Origin: Nephrocerus scutellatus
Lineage: Eukaryota; Arthropoda; Insecta; Diptera; Pipunculidae
Direction: 5' to 3'
DNA: 64,000 nucleotides
Assembly (NCBI GenBank): GCA_947095585.1
Contig: OX352765.1
Coordinates: forward strand, 87,690,965-87,754,964
Shown here piece by piece: positions 21,427 through 31,699 of the stretch. The translations under genes were made by a program, and so were the position numbers. The number at the start of each line of letters is the position of its first letter. Within the stretch, counting starts at the first letter, position 1. The notes beneath the pieces are model-generated. The model was not told the origin of the DNA and did not search any database. It saw nothing but the letters and a program-made list of their open reading frames with translations.

Positions 21427-23480
21427 TACCGAACAACAGGTTGATAAACAACCCCCAAAGCCAGAACCTTATGACGGTTCTAAAACGAAGTGAGGTACCA
21501 ACGTCGAAACGAACCACTTTCTTGTTGATATGGTGCTCTGAGCCCGGAATGCATTAGCACCCGCGAATCAGATTCGTCTTAACACAAATGCTCTTGGCAA
21601 CGAAGATACAAGAAATAACTACGTTCACGAGTAAGGATTCAGACTGAAGTGATAGTTAGTTCTTGGGCTGAGATGTTAGGTACATAAGAGAAATGGACAC
21701 GCCTTAAAAATACTGCCATTCATACTGCTGACTCGATCTTAGACAGAAGGCGGAACAAGTGGTTCATGTTGAATGAAGTTAGCAACTGAGCGTTAGAATG
21801 TTCCATACCCTGCAATGCAATAAAATCAGGCACGTAAAGCCGTCGAAGAAAAAGATAATATAGACCAAAGAATATATAAAAAAACAACCCATAAAGTTAA
21901 AATTTTTTTTAAATAAAATTTTTTTTAAAAAAGCTTCACAACCCACGGGCCCGGGGACTCCAAAATTTTTAGAAAAAGTGTTGTCCATCGGAGATACACA
22001 TGTATGTAAAATTTGAAGAAAATCGGATTATTTTTAAAAAAAATTTATATTGGGCCCCGGGGCCCGGGGTCACCAACATGTCTATAAAAAGTGTTGTCGA
22101 TGGGAGATACACATGTCTATAAATTTTGAAGAAAATCGGGTTAAATTTATTAAAAAATTTGTATGGGGCCCCACGATCCCGGGGTCTCCAGAATTTGTAC
22201 AAAAGGTGTTGTCCATCGGAGATACACATGTATATAAAATTAAAAGTAAATTGGGTTTATTTTTTTTTTTAAATTTGTATGGAGCCTAACGACCTCGAGA
22301 CCTGGGGTATCCAAAATTTTTACAAAAAGTGTTGTCCATCGGAAATACACATGTATGTAAAATTTGAAGAAAATCGGGTTAATTTTTAAAAATTATTTGT
22401 ATGGGGCCTCACGACCCCGGGGCCCGTGGTCTCCAAAATTTTTACAAAAAGTGCTTTCCATTGTTTGAAGAAAATCGGGTAAATTTTGTAAAATATTTGT
22501 ATGGGAGTACCCCGACCCGGAGGCCCGAAGGGGCCCAAATTAAAAAACAGAAAGTGTTGTCATCGGATATATGCATGTGCGCAACTTTGCGAAGTGGTTT
22601 TAAAATTTATCGCAGGATTCCACGACAAACAAACAAACATACAAACAAACACACGGGCACGCGAAGGTAATATAGAGAATTTAAAAAAAAAGTTCACCGG
22701 CGATAGCAAGAGACTGGGGGAAGAATCTAATCTACTCAAATGGTACAGAGATAGAGGACCGCATCAGGCGCGGATGTTATACGTTCTACAAAACAGTCCG
22801 CGATATGATGCAATATACACCGTCTTGCGCATACTGCAAAGACAAAAAGATGCCGATCTTGAAGGCATCTTGTAGCGAGGACAATTGCAATTTCATAAAT
22901 TCCTAAATGGCCAGCTAAATAAGGAACTTGACCACCAATTATAGAAAAAGTTAGCAGAGTGTTCACAACTATAAGATCGGAGGCATACCAGCAGACCTTT
23001 TGAAATCTGTAGGGACTGCTATTCACAAAGTAAAGAAACCTTTCAATAAATTTGTTCCATATATGGCACATTACAAAAAAAATGTGCTAAATTTTTGTTG
23101 AGTACCGCTTACAAGTTTTTCTCAACTGTCCTACAAGACATAGTAGCTTGATATGCCAAAGCCCGTACCACGTACCAGTATTGCTTCATCACCAGAATAT
23201 CAACAACTGATAAACTTTTTAACCTAAGGGATGTGATAGGAAAATTTTTTTATTTTCAAAACTCACTACACCATCTGTTTTTTGACTTCCTAGACTCAGA
23301 AGCTTAGCAGAAAGACTCCGACCTCGAAATTAAAACCTTATCGAGGTTTATTCGTCTCGTATGCGAGGTGAAAATACATTTCCGGAGACCTATAATGAAA
23401 ATACATACGTGTGCCGGTCTAGATTGCACGAGGATCATGTTCAACATTTCTTTCCAAGCTTACACTGTAAGGATGGCCTA
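21427..23480 (+). mobile_element. RTE-type retrotransposon, split by SINE and satellite-bearing element
   Basis: Left part, 21427-21855: VDKQPPKPEPYDGS (endonuclease end, as at 3.5 kb), ANQIRLNTNALGN, then the linker block AGAGAAATGGACACGCCTTA, which also occurs at 38315. The element at 21865-22667 interrupts it. The right part resumes at ~22677: AAAGTTCACCGGCGATAGCA, KWYRDRGPHQAR, then in degraded frames QLQFHKFLNGQLN, LLSTAYKF and FQNSLHHLFFDF (start of RT motif A, ~23260-23290). After ~23300 homology fades. Many stops. The linker matches the 27.3 kb copy (EREPHQARKFYQRVRG). The part before the SINE (upstream of 21115) should also be RTE but is too decayed for me to see. Confidence 0.82.
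21865..22667 (+). mobile_element. Satellite-bearing insertion: six ~115-bp tandem units, flanked by 9-bp direct repeats
   Basis: TAATATAGA occurs at 21856-21864 and 22668-22676, exactly bounding the element, and the flanks rejoin as one RTE linker. Inside, GTGTTGTCCATCGG recurs near 21978, 22091, 22206, 22329, 22451 and 22554 (spacings ~113, 115, 123, 122, 103). Each unit has ACACATGTATGTAAAATT, GAAGAAAATCGGGTTAA, TTGTATGGGGCC and a GC-rich GGGGCCCCGGGGTC-like palindrome. The right end carries ACAAACAAACAAACATAC and CACGGGCACGCGAAGG. I see no terminal inverted repeats and no coding capacity; overlapping open frames only read the repeat. A truncated relative is at 6125-6432. Confidence 0.85.
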
Positions 23481-23529
23481 AGCAATGATTCTGAGTGTTC
23501 AGGGATGCCGAATTGTTATACGACAGCGG

Positions 23530-24080
23530 AAAAGTTGGAAAAATTTCATAGACTATAATAAATTAATGGATGAACATCGGCTCGAAATCGTAATGGACTT
23601 GGAGATTTTCTACGGCACGCCATAGCCCCGGTTATAGAGCCAAATTTTGTGATTAACCACAATTCTTTTTATCTTAAACTTTCTAAAAATTGAATACAAA
23701 CTTTTTTGTTTCATGTCCATGATTTTCTACAGACGACTAGCAGTACGGTTGAATAGCTAAATATTATTATGTCCTACAATTTCGTTATCCTGAAAAGTTG
23801 GAAAAACATTGAAAAAGTTGGAAAAACGTCTTGGACCATAATACAATACTTGATGAACATCGGCTCGAAATGGGGATGTACGTCGAAATTTTCTACGGAA
23901 GGCCAGGACCGCTGTTGTAGACCCAAATGTTATGATGTCCCACAATTTCGTTATCTTGAAAGTTCTAAAAATTGAATACAAATCATTTTGTAACACTCCC
24001 ATGTAAAATCTCGCAATGTAGCGTAGTGTAGTGAACATGTCGTGTCCTGGAAATTCATTGAAAAATTCCAAGTTCTTTAT
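23530..24080 (+). repeat. Two-copy direct repeat, ~282 bp period, holding an RTE-like 3' tail
   Basis: GATGAACATCGGCTCGAAAT occurs at 23569 and 23852, and AAAAATTGAATACAAA at 23685 and 23967, so the offset is 282-283 bp. Each unit includes ATTTTCTACGG..GCCA, an ACCG..GTTGTAGAGCC-like segment resembling the RTE 3' end, and ACAATTTCGTTATCTTGAAA. A third partial copy of the last block lies at 23770. Confidence 0.8.
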
Positions 24081-24084
24081 CAAA

Positions 24085-25525
24085 AAACCCTAAGGTCCAT
24101 ACCTTAGAAATAGGCGAGCATTTTATTAAAAATACCAAAACCGAAGAAGTGATCCATATTGGCCATAAATATTCAGAATGCTCAAATACAAATTTAGAAA
24201 CTTAACGAATATAATTACTCGACTATTCTTTTAGTGCGCTCCACAAATACCTACTGTATGGTATTTTCAAAAGTAAATGTTTCAGTTTCTCACTGATTTT
24301 ATGCTGCAGCGAGACATAAATAAAAGAACTATATGTACGAGGACCTTTTTGGTTATTTTCAACGGCATGCGGCGATGAACCAACTTTATGGCCCGTGAAA
24401 AAATTCGATTTCACCAATGTCCTCTCGACGGTTTACGGTGTTTTTCTCCCTAAGCGGCCTATTCGCTGGGAATGAACGACGAAACAAAAGGACGAGAAGT
24501 AAAATTTACAGAAAGAAAATAAAAAAAAAAGTAGAACGTCGGCGGAAAATTGACGATCCCCGAAAATTCTCGTAGCAGTTCTTTTTTTTTTTGGGGGTGG
24601 GGGCGATAAGGTGGAGACTCTGGATTTCTAGAGAAAAAAACATGCACATGTGTGTGTGTGTGTTTTGGTAAAGGATGCTGGAATAGACCTGAAATTCGTT
24701 TAGATGCTTCGCGTCTGCTTCTGTTGCGGATCGAAAAAATTGGCATCAGGCAACAACTCGTTCAGCCAAACTGAGTTGCTGGGTAGCAATTTATGTTTTA
24801 CATGGTTGCGTGCTCAACGACTGTGAGGATAGTCAACGACGTCCTTTGTACGTAATAAAGAGCAGATTAACAGGCGCAGGTATTAAGGGAAAAACAAAAC
24901 TACGTAGTTCCTTTGCTTGGCATGTGACAATTGAGGCTTTAATTCTACATGCTACGTACTCTACGTACGCCTTCTATTGCCAATTATTTAACCTATCGGG
25001 AACAGAAGTATTTTTTGAGTTATTACCGTAATCGTTCTAAATTACGAACAACAAAAAAGGTGGCTAGTCCTTCTTACATACAGTTGCTAAGCCTATAGTG
25101 CTCTTTCATAGCTCATATGTCTTTTTTTCTTCTGAAAGCCAAGGATTTGTGCATGATTACGGCTTTAATGACTCTCATTGGTAGATTGATCCAAGTAATC
25201 CAAGGACGTCTCAGATCTTCACTTATTAATTGCGTTGACGTTGTTCAGTCTCTTAAATATCTTCATATTCTCACAAGTTTCGATTTTATTACAATCATTT
25301 ATTACAGCGATGTACAAGGGGGTTCAATCGCGAAGAAAAAATACAATTTACTTAATTAAATAAGAAGTTGTTATATTAAATGTTTATTGTTATATATAAC
25401 TTATGTAAATAAATGTTTATGTATTGTATACACTTTAGTGTAAACTTTGCGAAAAGTCATTTTATGAATCAAATCGTCAGGCGTTTAGGTTGTTGTCCAA
25501 AATTTTGTTGTTTTACTTGTCGCAG
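24085..25525. other. No recognisable gene
   Basis: AT-rich. Contains a (GT)n tract near 24650-24662. Open frames here have no domain I can name. Confidence 0.45.
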
Positions 25526-25526
25526 A

Positions 25527-27385
25527 CTTCATCATCATATTTGGCTCTATAACCGGTGTCCGGTCCTAGCATCCTGAAAAAAATCTCTACACCGTTCCCG
25601 ATTTTAAGCCGATGTCATCCAGTTTGGCATCCCTAAACTCTAGGCGTCATGGTCTACACCATCCTTCCAGCGTAGGGTTGGCCGGACTCGCTGTCGTGTT
25701 CCATAAATCCTACCCCAAATTATTTTCCTAGTAGAATCCACTTCGCCCTTACTTAGGTGTCCTGCCCACCGGACCCTACCGAGCTTAATTCTCTTCACAA
25801 TGTCGACATCGCGGTAACGCTCGAAGTTCATCATTATAGAGTCCGGAATCGTCCTTCCTCACATACAGGGCCAACAATTCTCCGTAAGACTTTTCTCTCG
25901 AACGCGGCTAAGAGGTCAGAATGCTTTTTGTTAAGCACACAAGTCTCGGATCCATATGTGAGAACTGGTGTGACCATTGTCTTATACACCATCAGCTTGG
26001 ATTTTATGGTTAAGTTCCCAGATTTGAATAGTCTTGAGAGACTAAAGCAGGCTTTAAGCAACCGTGCGCGTATTTCTGGTTTCATGCTGTTATCGGCTGC
26101 TACAGTTGATCCAAGTTAAGTTAAAGGATTGCACTACTTCAAATTCGCGCTCCACTATTTTAATTGAAGGACCGATATTAAATCTTCTACTCCACCATGG
26201 CCACCATGTACTTTGTTTTGCTTTCATTTATTTGCAGCCCCAGATTTCGTGCCTCCCGCACGATCTGAATGAAAGCTTCATGTACAGCTCTTTGGGTTCT
26301 ACCAACGATGTCGATCCCGTCTGCGTAAGCTAGTATTTGAATGGACTTATAGAAGATTGTTTCTCTCGCCGTTACGTCAGAGTATCGAATCACTTTCTTC
26401 AACGCCATGTTGAAAAGGACGCAGGACAGTGCATCTCCTTGTCGGAGCACGTTATAGATGGTGAATGGGCTTGATAGTGATTTTTACTTGGCTTATTACA
26501 TTGGTCATGGTCAACCAAAACGACTATGTGTGTCAGTGTATTTGGGATGCCGAATTCTCTCATGGCTTTATAAAGTTCTACTCCGGCTATGCTATCATAG
26601 GCTGATTTAAAGTTTATAAAAAGATGGTGTAGTGAGTTTGGAAATTCTAATCATTTTTCCATCACCTGCCTGAGGCTGTAAATCTGACCAGTTATTGACT
26701 TGCCTGGTATGAAACCACACTGGCATTGACCAATTATGACTTTACCGTACGGGGCTTTCCTGTCTTAAAGGATAAAGGAGACAATCTTATGCGCGGTACT
26801 CAACAACGTTATACCACGATAATTGCTGCATGTTGTGATATCTCCTTTCTTATGTGTGGGACACAGGAAGCCTCTTTGCTAGTCTTTTGGCATCGCTTCT
26901 TCCTTCCATACTTGCACTATTAGCTCATGAATTGCTTGGTGTGTTGCAGACCCTCCTGACTTAATCAGCTCCACTGGGATACCATCTGATCCCGGGTCCT
27001 TATTATGTTTGAGACGGTTTATCGCTCTGCTAACTTCGTCCATGCTTGGTGGCGGCAGCATAGTGTGGTCTTCGGTCATTGTTGGAGCCTCGAATTATCC
27101 AGGTAGCTGGCCATTTAGCAACTCATGAAATTACGCTTCCCATCGCTCTAAGATGCTTTTGAGATCGGCGATCAGATTACCCTCTTTGGCTTTGAAGTAC
27201 GTGCAACGCGGTGTATATTGCGTCATACCGCGGACTCTTTGGTAGAACTTCCGCGCCTGGTGTGGTTCTCGCTCTCTATACTGTTCAAGTACACGGACGA
27301 GATTCTTCTTCCAGGCTGCTTTTTTTCGCCGGTGAACTATTTTTTCATAGCCGTTTTCGTTGCCATGGTCGTTGTCGTTCATCAG
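25527..27385 (-). mobile_element. RTE-type non-LTR retrotransposon lacking its endonuclease (longest copy)
   Basis: Minus-strand order: leader ATGAACGACAACGACCATGG (27382), linker KIVHRRKKAAWKKN and EREPHQARKFYQRVRGMTQY (27300), LIADLKSILERWEA, PPPSMDEVSRAINRLKHNKD, DGIPVELIKSGG, WKEEAMPKD, then in other frames GFLCPTHKKGD, CSNYRGITLLSTAHKI, CQCGFIPGKSITGQIYSLRQ, SLHHLFINFKSAYDSI (motif A, catalytic Asp changed), LRQGDALSCVLFNMALKKVI (26450), IQILAYADGIDIVGR (YADD reads YADG), then TYGSETCVLNKK and GRVRWAGHLSK near 25780. It ends with the 3' tail GTTATAGAGCCAAATATGATGATG. Several stops, the YADG change, and a leader joined straight to the linker (endonuclease deleted) make it dead. Confidence 0.92.
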
Positions 27386-27389
27386 TGTA

Positions 27390-27985
27390 TCCGAGGCTGA
27401 CTTTGGGTTCCGTAACGAAAGTTTTTTTTATGGGCGAGGTTATTGGCCTCACGCCAACCTTACTTTGAAGCCCAATCGTTTAGCTTTTCCTGTATTTGAA
27501 GGAAAATTACCGGCGGCCACCATGCTTCAGGTTTTCTCGGACTTCCACCAGTCAGAAATAGTTGCGGCCACCTGCAATTCTAGAGCATTCTGTGTTATTG
27601 ACCCTATTTTGGTTATGGCTGACCGCCTGTCGTGGCCTTACTTAACTATAATTTTAAGGATGAATAGATATAAAGTATACCATTTAGCTGCCTGCCGGCG
27701 CCCATGTTAACATATTATTTAAGCAATTAAAGCGTTGTTTCGGTCAACATAACTATTTTTAATCTTCTCTTTTTTGTAAACAAACTAAGAATAGAATTCA
27801 GTGTGTCACCATCAACAGTTATCTTAAAAACTACAAACGGTAAACTAGTTTAATTATGGCGGCCAGTCAAATGTATTACACACCCTAATATGCAGGATTG
27901 AGAAATAGGTAGACCATTCTGTAAACAGTTTAATTAATCATATGCATTTAATAAGGATTGTTAACTACGAGCTGGATGTTTAACC
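27390..27985. other. No recognisable gene
   Basis: Nothing supported beyond short open frames without domains. Confidence 0.4.
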
Positions 27986-27989
27986 ATCA

Positions 27990-28090
27990 GTAGGTTGGAA
28001 GTAAGAGGAACAACGCAAAGGGACGTCCGATCATATCTTCTCTGGAATAAAGTAATTAACGGATTACTTCTAGAACTCGAGAGAAATGAA
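27990..28090 (+). mobile_element. Loa-like RT scrap (family G style)
   Basis: Plus strand reads VEVRGTTQRD, a short gap, then YLLWNKVINGLLLELERNE. This matches VRGTQQVGVLSPLLWNIV...LLLKLRGEG of the element at 12.27 kb. Its last codons run directly into the AAATG array. Confidence 0.65.
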
Positions 28091-28664
28091 ATGAAATGAA
28101 ATGAAATAAAACTCGAGAGAAATTAAGTGAAATGAAATGGAATGAAGTGAAATGAAATGAAATGAATTGAAATGAAATGAAATGAAATGAAATGAAATGA
28201 AATGAAATGAAATGAAATAAAATGAAATGAAATGAAATGAAATGAAATGAAATGAAATGAAATGAAATGAAATGAAATGAAATGAAATGAAATGAAATGA
28301 AATGAAATGAAATGAAATGAAATGAAATGAAATGAAATGAAATGAAATGAAATGAAATGAAATGAAATGAAATGAAGTGAAATGAAGTGAAATGAAATGA
28401 TATAAAATGAAGTGAAATGAAATGAAATGAAATGAAATGAAATGAAATGAAATGAAATGAAATGAAATGAAATGAAATGAAATGAAGTGAAATGAAATGA
28501 AATGAAATGAAATGAAATGAAATGAAATGAAATGAAATGAAATGAAATGAAATGAAATGAAATGAAATGAAATGAAATGAAATGAAATGAAATGAAATGA
28601 AATGAAATGAAATGAAATGAAATGAAATGAAATGAAATGAAATGAAATGAAATGAAATGAAATG
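28083..28664 (+). repeat. AAATG pentanucleotide array, ~580 bp
   Basis: About 115 units of AAATG with sparse variants (AAGTG, AAATA, TATAA). The long minus-strand open frame here (repeats of Phe-Ile-Ser-Phe-His) is a translation of the microsatellite, not a gene: a 5-bp period has the same stop-free reading in all three frames of one strand. Confidence 0.97.
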
Positions 28665-29808
28665 TATTGATGTATTTCTTCAAAGTCTCACAACGACTCG
28701 TCGCCAAACAAAGCTCTCTTAACCATGCACATAAAAACCTATTTAAAATATAATTCTCCATTATGGAAACTTTTTTCAGAATTGTATTGCAATTTTCCTC
28801 TTTGGCTCTAAATTGATCTGAATGTTTAAAACTGCATCGCAAACATCCCTAACTTGGTTATGATCGATGCAATTTGCTTAAAATTAATAAATAAATTGAC
28901 ACATATGAGTGCAGGTATTTTGTCAATTAAATGAGTCCTTTGCAAAAAAAAAAACTATTTATAAAATGCAAATTAAATTGCAAAAAACAAAAAACAATTA
29001 ACCCCACAAAAACCAATATACATTTATAAGAAATAATTGAAAAATTTGCATGCATTTGAAATTGTTTGACAATCAATTTGCGATAAATCAATTGAAAGTG
29101 AATTTTCACTTGTCAATTGAACGAAATAATTGAGATACATTTTATGCAATGATTTGAAATAAAAAATTAATTATATATTTCTGCCCGCATATTGATGTCA
29201 TCACCGGGATGACGACGTATGATGCTGATGCTGTCCAGCGCTATACTCGTAATGACTGCACTGGACTCTACTCTGTCAATGGAACAAAAGGATTTTAATT
29301 GAATTTTATTAGGATATTCGTTCGTTGTTTAAAGGATGCAAATTGTTAATAATTATTCATGCAAGTATATGTAGCATTTTAATGCAGCCCATCAGGCAGA
29401 TGCGAAAAAATGTAATTAAAATGGGAAATTAAAAAGTTTATTCGAGCGGCGCCCAACAAAAGTTAAACGGGAAGCACATTTTATCAACAATGGGGCGAGT
29501 GAGTTTGGTATTTCCTGTGAGCAAAAAATAAAAATAAAAAGACAAAAGGTGTATATAAAAAAAATTTCAATCGGATACACCAATTATTTTGTTGCAGGTT
29601 TTTTAGACGCCGATTAAAGCTCACTTTTTCAAAAACAAAACAAAAAATTAAAACCTGAGTCAATTTTGTAAATGGATAATTGGGAGTTGAGCTGAGTTAT
29701 CGCCGTTTTATTTATAAAAAAAACAACAGAGAAGCAGCTTTTGAAAATAATTAGATAACAGCAAAATTCGATTTTAATTTAAAATATATTCCTGAGGAAT
29801 TATTACAT
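28665..29808. other. No recognisable gene
   Basis: Very AT-rich with A- and T-runs. No supported coding region or element. Confidence 0.5.
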
Positions 29809-30362
29809 TGTTACGAAAAGTAGTTAGTAGTAGATTTAAAGGAATAAGAGTTTAGAATTACGTTAAGAATTTGTAAATTGCTAACAGCGCCCTCCGTAGA
29901 CTAGTATATCGATTATCAATTATGCATGACTGTTGTATATAAAATCTGTTTTTAGAAGTTCTACGCTAGATAACTCGTAATGTACTTGCGAGCCTAGTGC
30001 AAATAAGGGAAAGTACCACAATGTTTTGGTCTTTGCTAAATTTTTCTGTATATAACATTGGAAGTCTCTGGAAACTATTCAGTGGATATAAATATGTGAC
30101 ATTTTGCCGCAGAGATTCACTTATTGCTTAGAATTCAACCAGTCAAGTTGAAAGAGTACAGACGTAAAGCTGGAGGTACCAGCTAAGTGAATAGTAGTAC
30201 AAGTGTTTTTGTGTGCAATGAAAAGTTGCCCAGTATAAAATTGTGAACAGTTGTTGTTTTTGCTTATGAATAATTAAGGTTGTTATTTTGTAAATAAATA
30301 AACTTGTGTTTTGTTTTATTTGCAAAATCCTTTACGAACTCGAAAGCCTAAATTTCGTAACA
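29809..30362 (+). mobile_element. Solo LTR of an LTR retrotransposon (554 bp)
   Basis: The segment begins TGTTACGAAA and ends TTTCGTAACA, perfect 10-bp inverted termini of the TG...CA type. Inside is a TATA box (GTATATAAAATC, ~29934) and, near the 3' end, AATAAATAAAC (~30293) as a likely polyadenylation signal, the expected order for an LTR. Flanking bases ACAT and ATAT are a possible, slightly decayed 4-bp target duplication. No primer-binding site, gag/pol or second LTR follows, so it is most simply a solo LTR left by LTR-LTR recombination. Orientation is set by TATA then AATAAA. A Gypsy-type origin is likely but not proven; BEL is the alternative. Confidence 0.85.
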
Positions 30363-30539
30363 ATATGATATCGCATATGACATTGACAAGATCAGGCAAC
30401 ATAATCATAATGATCGGAGAGAAGTCTTCTCCTTCTCATAACCTTTCCTTTCGTTCCGCTTACCTGTTTGAGTGAAATTTGAAAATACCAATTTTGAGAT
30501 GATCATTCAGTTTTGCATACTTCTTCAAGCATAAGCTTT

Positions 30540-30850
30540 TCTAGCTTCGCTGTCATGTTCCATAAATTAAACCACAAATGAATTTTCAAGTAGGATCCTC
30601 TTCGTGAAATCGATACTGCGGTAAAGCTAGTAGATCTTATCATTATAGAGTGTCCGGAATAGTCGCTTCTTGCACACTAGCTAGAAGATATGTCATTTAT
30701 TTACGTGGATACCTCCATTGAATGGTTTACCCCACGGTTCTCTTCGGACGTGGATTAGTTATACGACAATCAACGCCCATCATAGACTGATGTGGCAGTA
30801 TTAAGTCAATGGTTAGAGCAGGACCTATCTTAAATCCTTGCCGATCTTTG
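30540..30850 (-). mobile_element. RTE 3' region fragment
   Basis: Aligns by eye with 25690-25870 and 26165: TTCGCTGTCATGTTCCATAA, CAAGTAGGATCCTCTTCG, GCGGTAAAGCTAGTAG, ATCATTATAGAGTGTCCGGA, and AGGACCTATCTTAAATC. Heavily decayed, no open frame. Confidence 0.7.
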
Positions 30851-30879
30851 GTTTTTCGACCGGTTGATCTATGCAACTC

Positions 30880-31500
30880 CACAGAGAGCGCATCATCGCA
30901 CCGGTAACATCAGGACGGTCTTTTATTTGGTAACATCAGGCCTTCCACTGATGTTACCATGCTAGCGCTCTACCCGCATTTGGGTAGTTAACCACCAGCC
31001 ACTACGTAGGCTAAAGCCAGAATAAACTGGACCTCAACCAAAGGTTGGCCCAGACTCAGTTAAACCTCCAAGGAGATTAAACCTTATCTGTGGGCAGCCA
31101 ACCCCCGTAGTACCAACGCGACCTTGGTGAGATCTGCCATCAAGGGACTCAGTTCTTTCAGAATGAGTGCCTGGGCGATTGCAAAGCAGACCCTGGCAGC
31201 ACGTTTGTCCGGAACCTCGTATCCTATCATTTGACACTAGGGTGTTTCAAGTCCTAGGCCGCCCGGGATAGAAACTATCCCAGACACTACCGCCTGCAGT
31301 TGTACGGTAGGGGCGCTTCGTTCTTAGACAGTGCCCGTGCTTGAGACTCTAAGCACTAGCCCCCTGCCACTATAATCTACCGAGTAAGACCAATTGTCAG
31401 ACTTATAATAACCAGACGACTAAGTAAGATACAGCGGCCCCCTCGGGTGGCATTCGCCTGTTACAATAACAACCGAGAAAGGATTGGCTCCATTAAATAA
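30880..31500. other. GC-rich unclassified insert between RTE pieces
   Basis: About 600 bp with clearly higher GC than its surroundings, lying between two RTE scraps (30540-30850 and 31560-31680) that are in order on the same strand. It includes a 12-bp perfect hairpin (30928-30959). The minus open frame 31034-31237 has no domain I know. Candidates are the 5' UTR or ORF1 region of a retrotransposon, or a non-autonomous element. Confidence 0.5.
30928..30959. repeat. Perfect 12-bp inverted repeat with 8-nt loop
   Basis: TGGTAACATCAG at 30928-30939 pairs with CTGATGTTACCA at 30948-30959. A third GGTAACATCAGG copy lies at 30903-30914. Confidence 0.9.
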
Positions 31501-31559
31501 GTCTTAAAGAAACAAATTCAAGGAAAATTGAAATAAGTCCTGTAATGAAAGCCGAAAAT

Positions 31560-31680
31560 AAATGTTCAGAGAACCAGTTATAGATGTTGAATAGGCTTTA
31601 CAGTCATCCAGATAATTTGCTTGGTTTATAACTTTGGTCATGGTCAACTTACAGATTCATGTTAGTTCATTTCAAATAAC
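31560..31680 (-). mobile_element. RTE fragment
   Basis: GATGTTGAATAGGCTTTACA...CTTGGTTTATAACTTTGG..CATGGTCAAC matches 26455-26515 and 58315-58380 of the RTE family. Confidence 0.7.
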
Positions 31681-31699
31681 ATTGCTTTTTTGGTTCAAC

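Noticed and set aside
22050..22875. Open frames across the ~115-bp tandem repeats
   Set aside because: They read the repeat unit (Gly-Pro..Pro-Gly) and change with unit length; no conserved domain.
28123..28842. 239-residue open frame rich in Phe-Ile-Ser-Phe-His repeats
   Set aside because: It is the translation of the AAATG microsatellite; a 5-bp repeat without stops gives long frames by itself.
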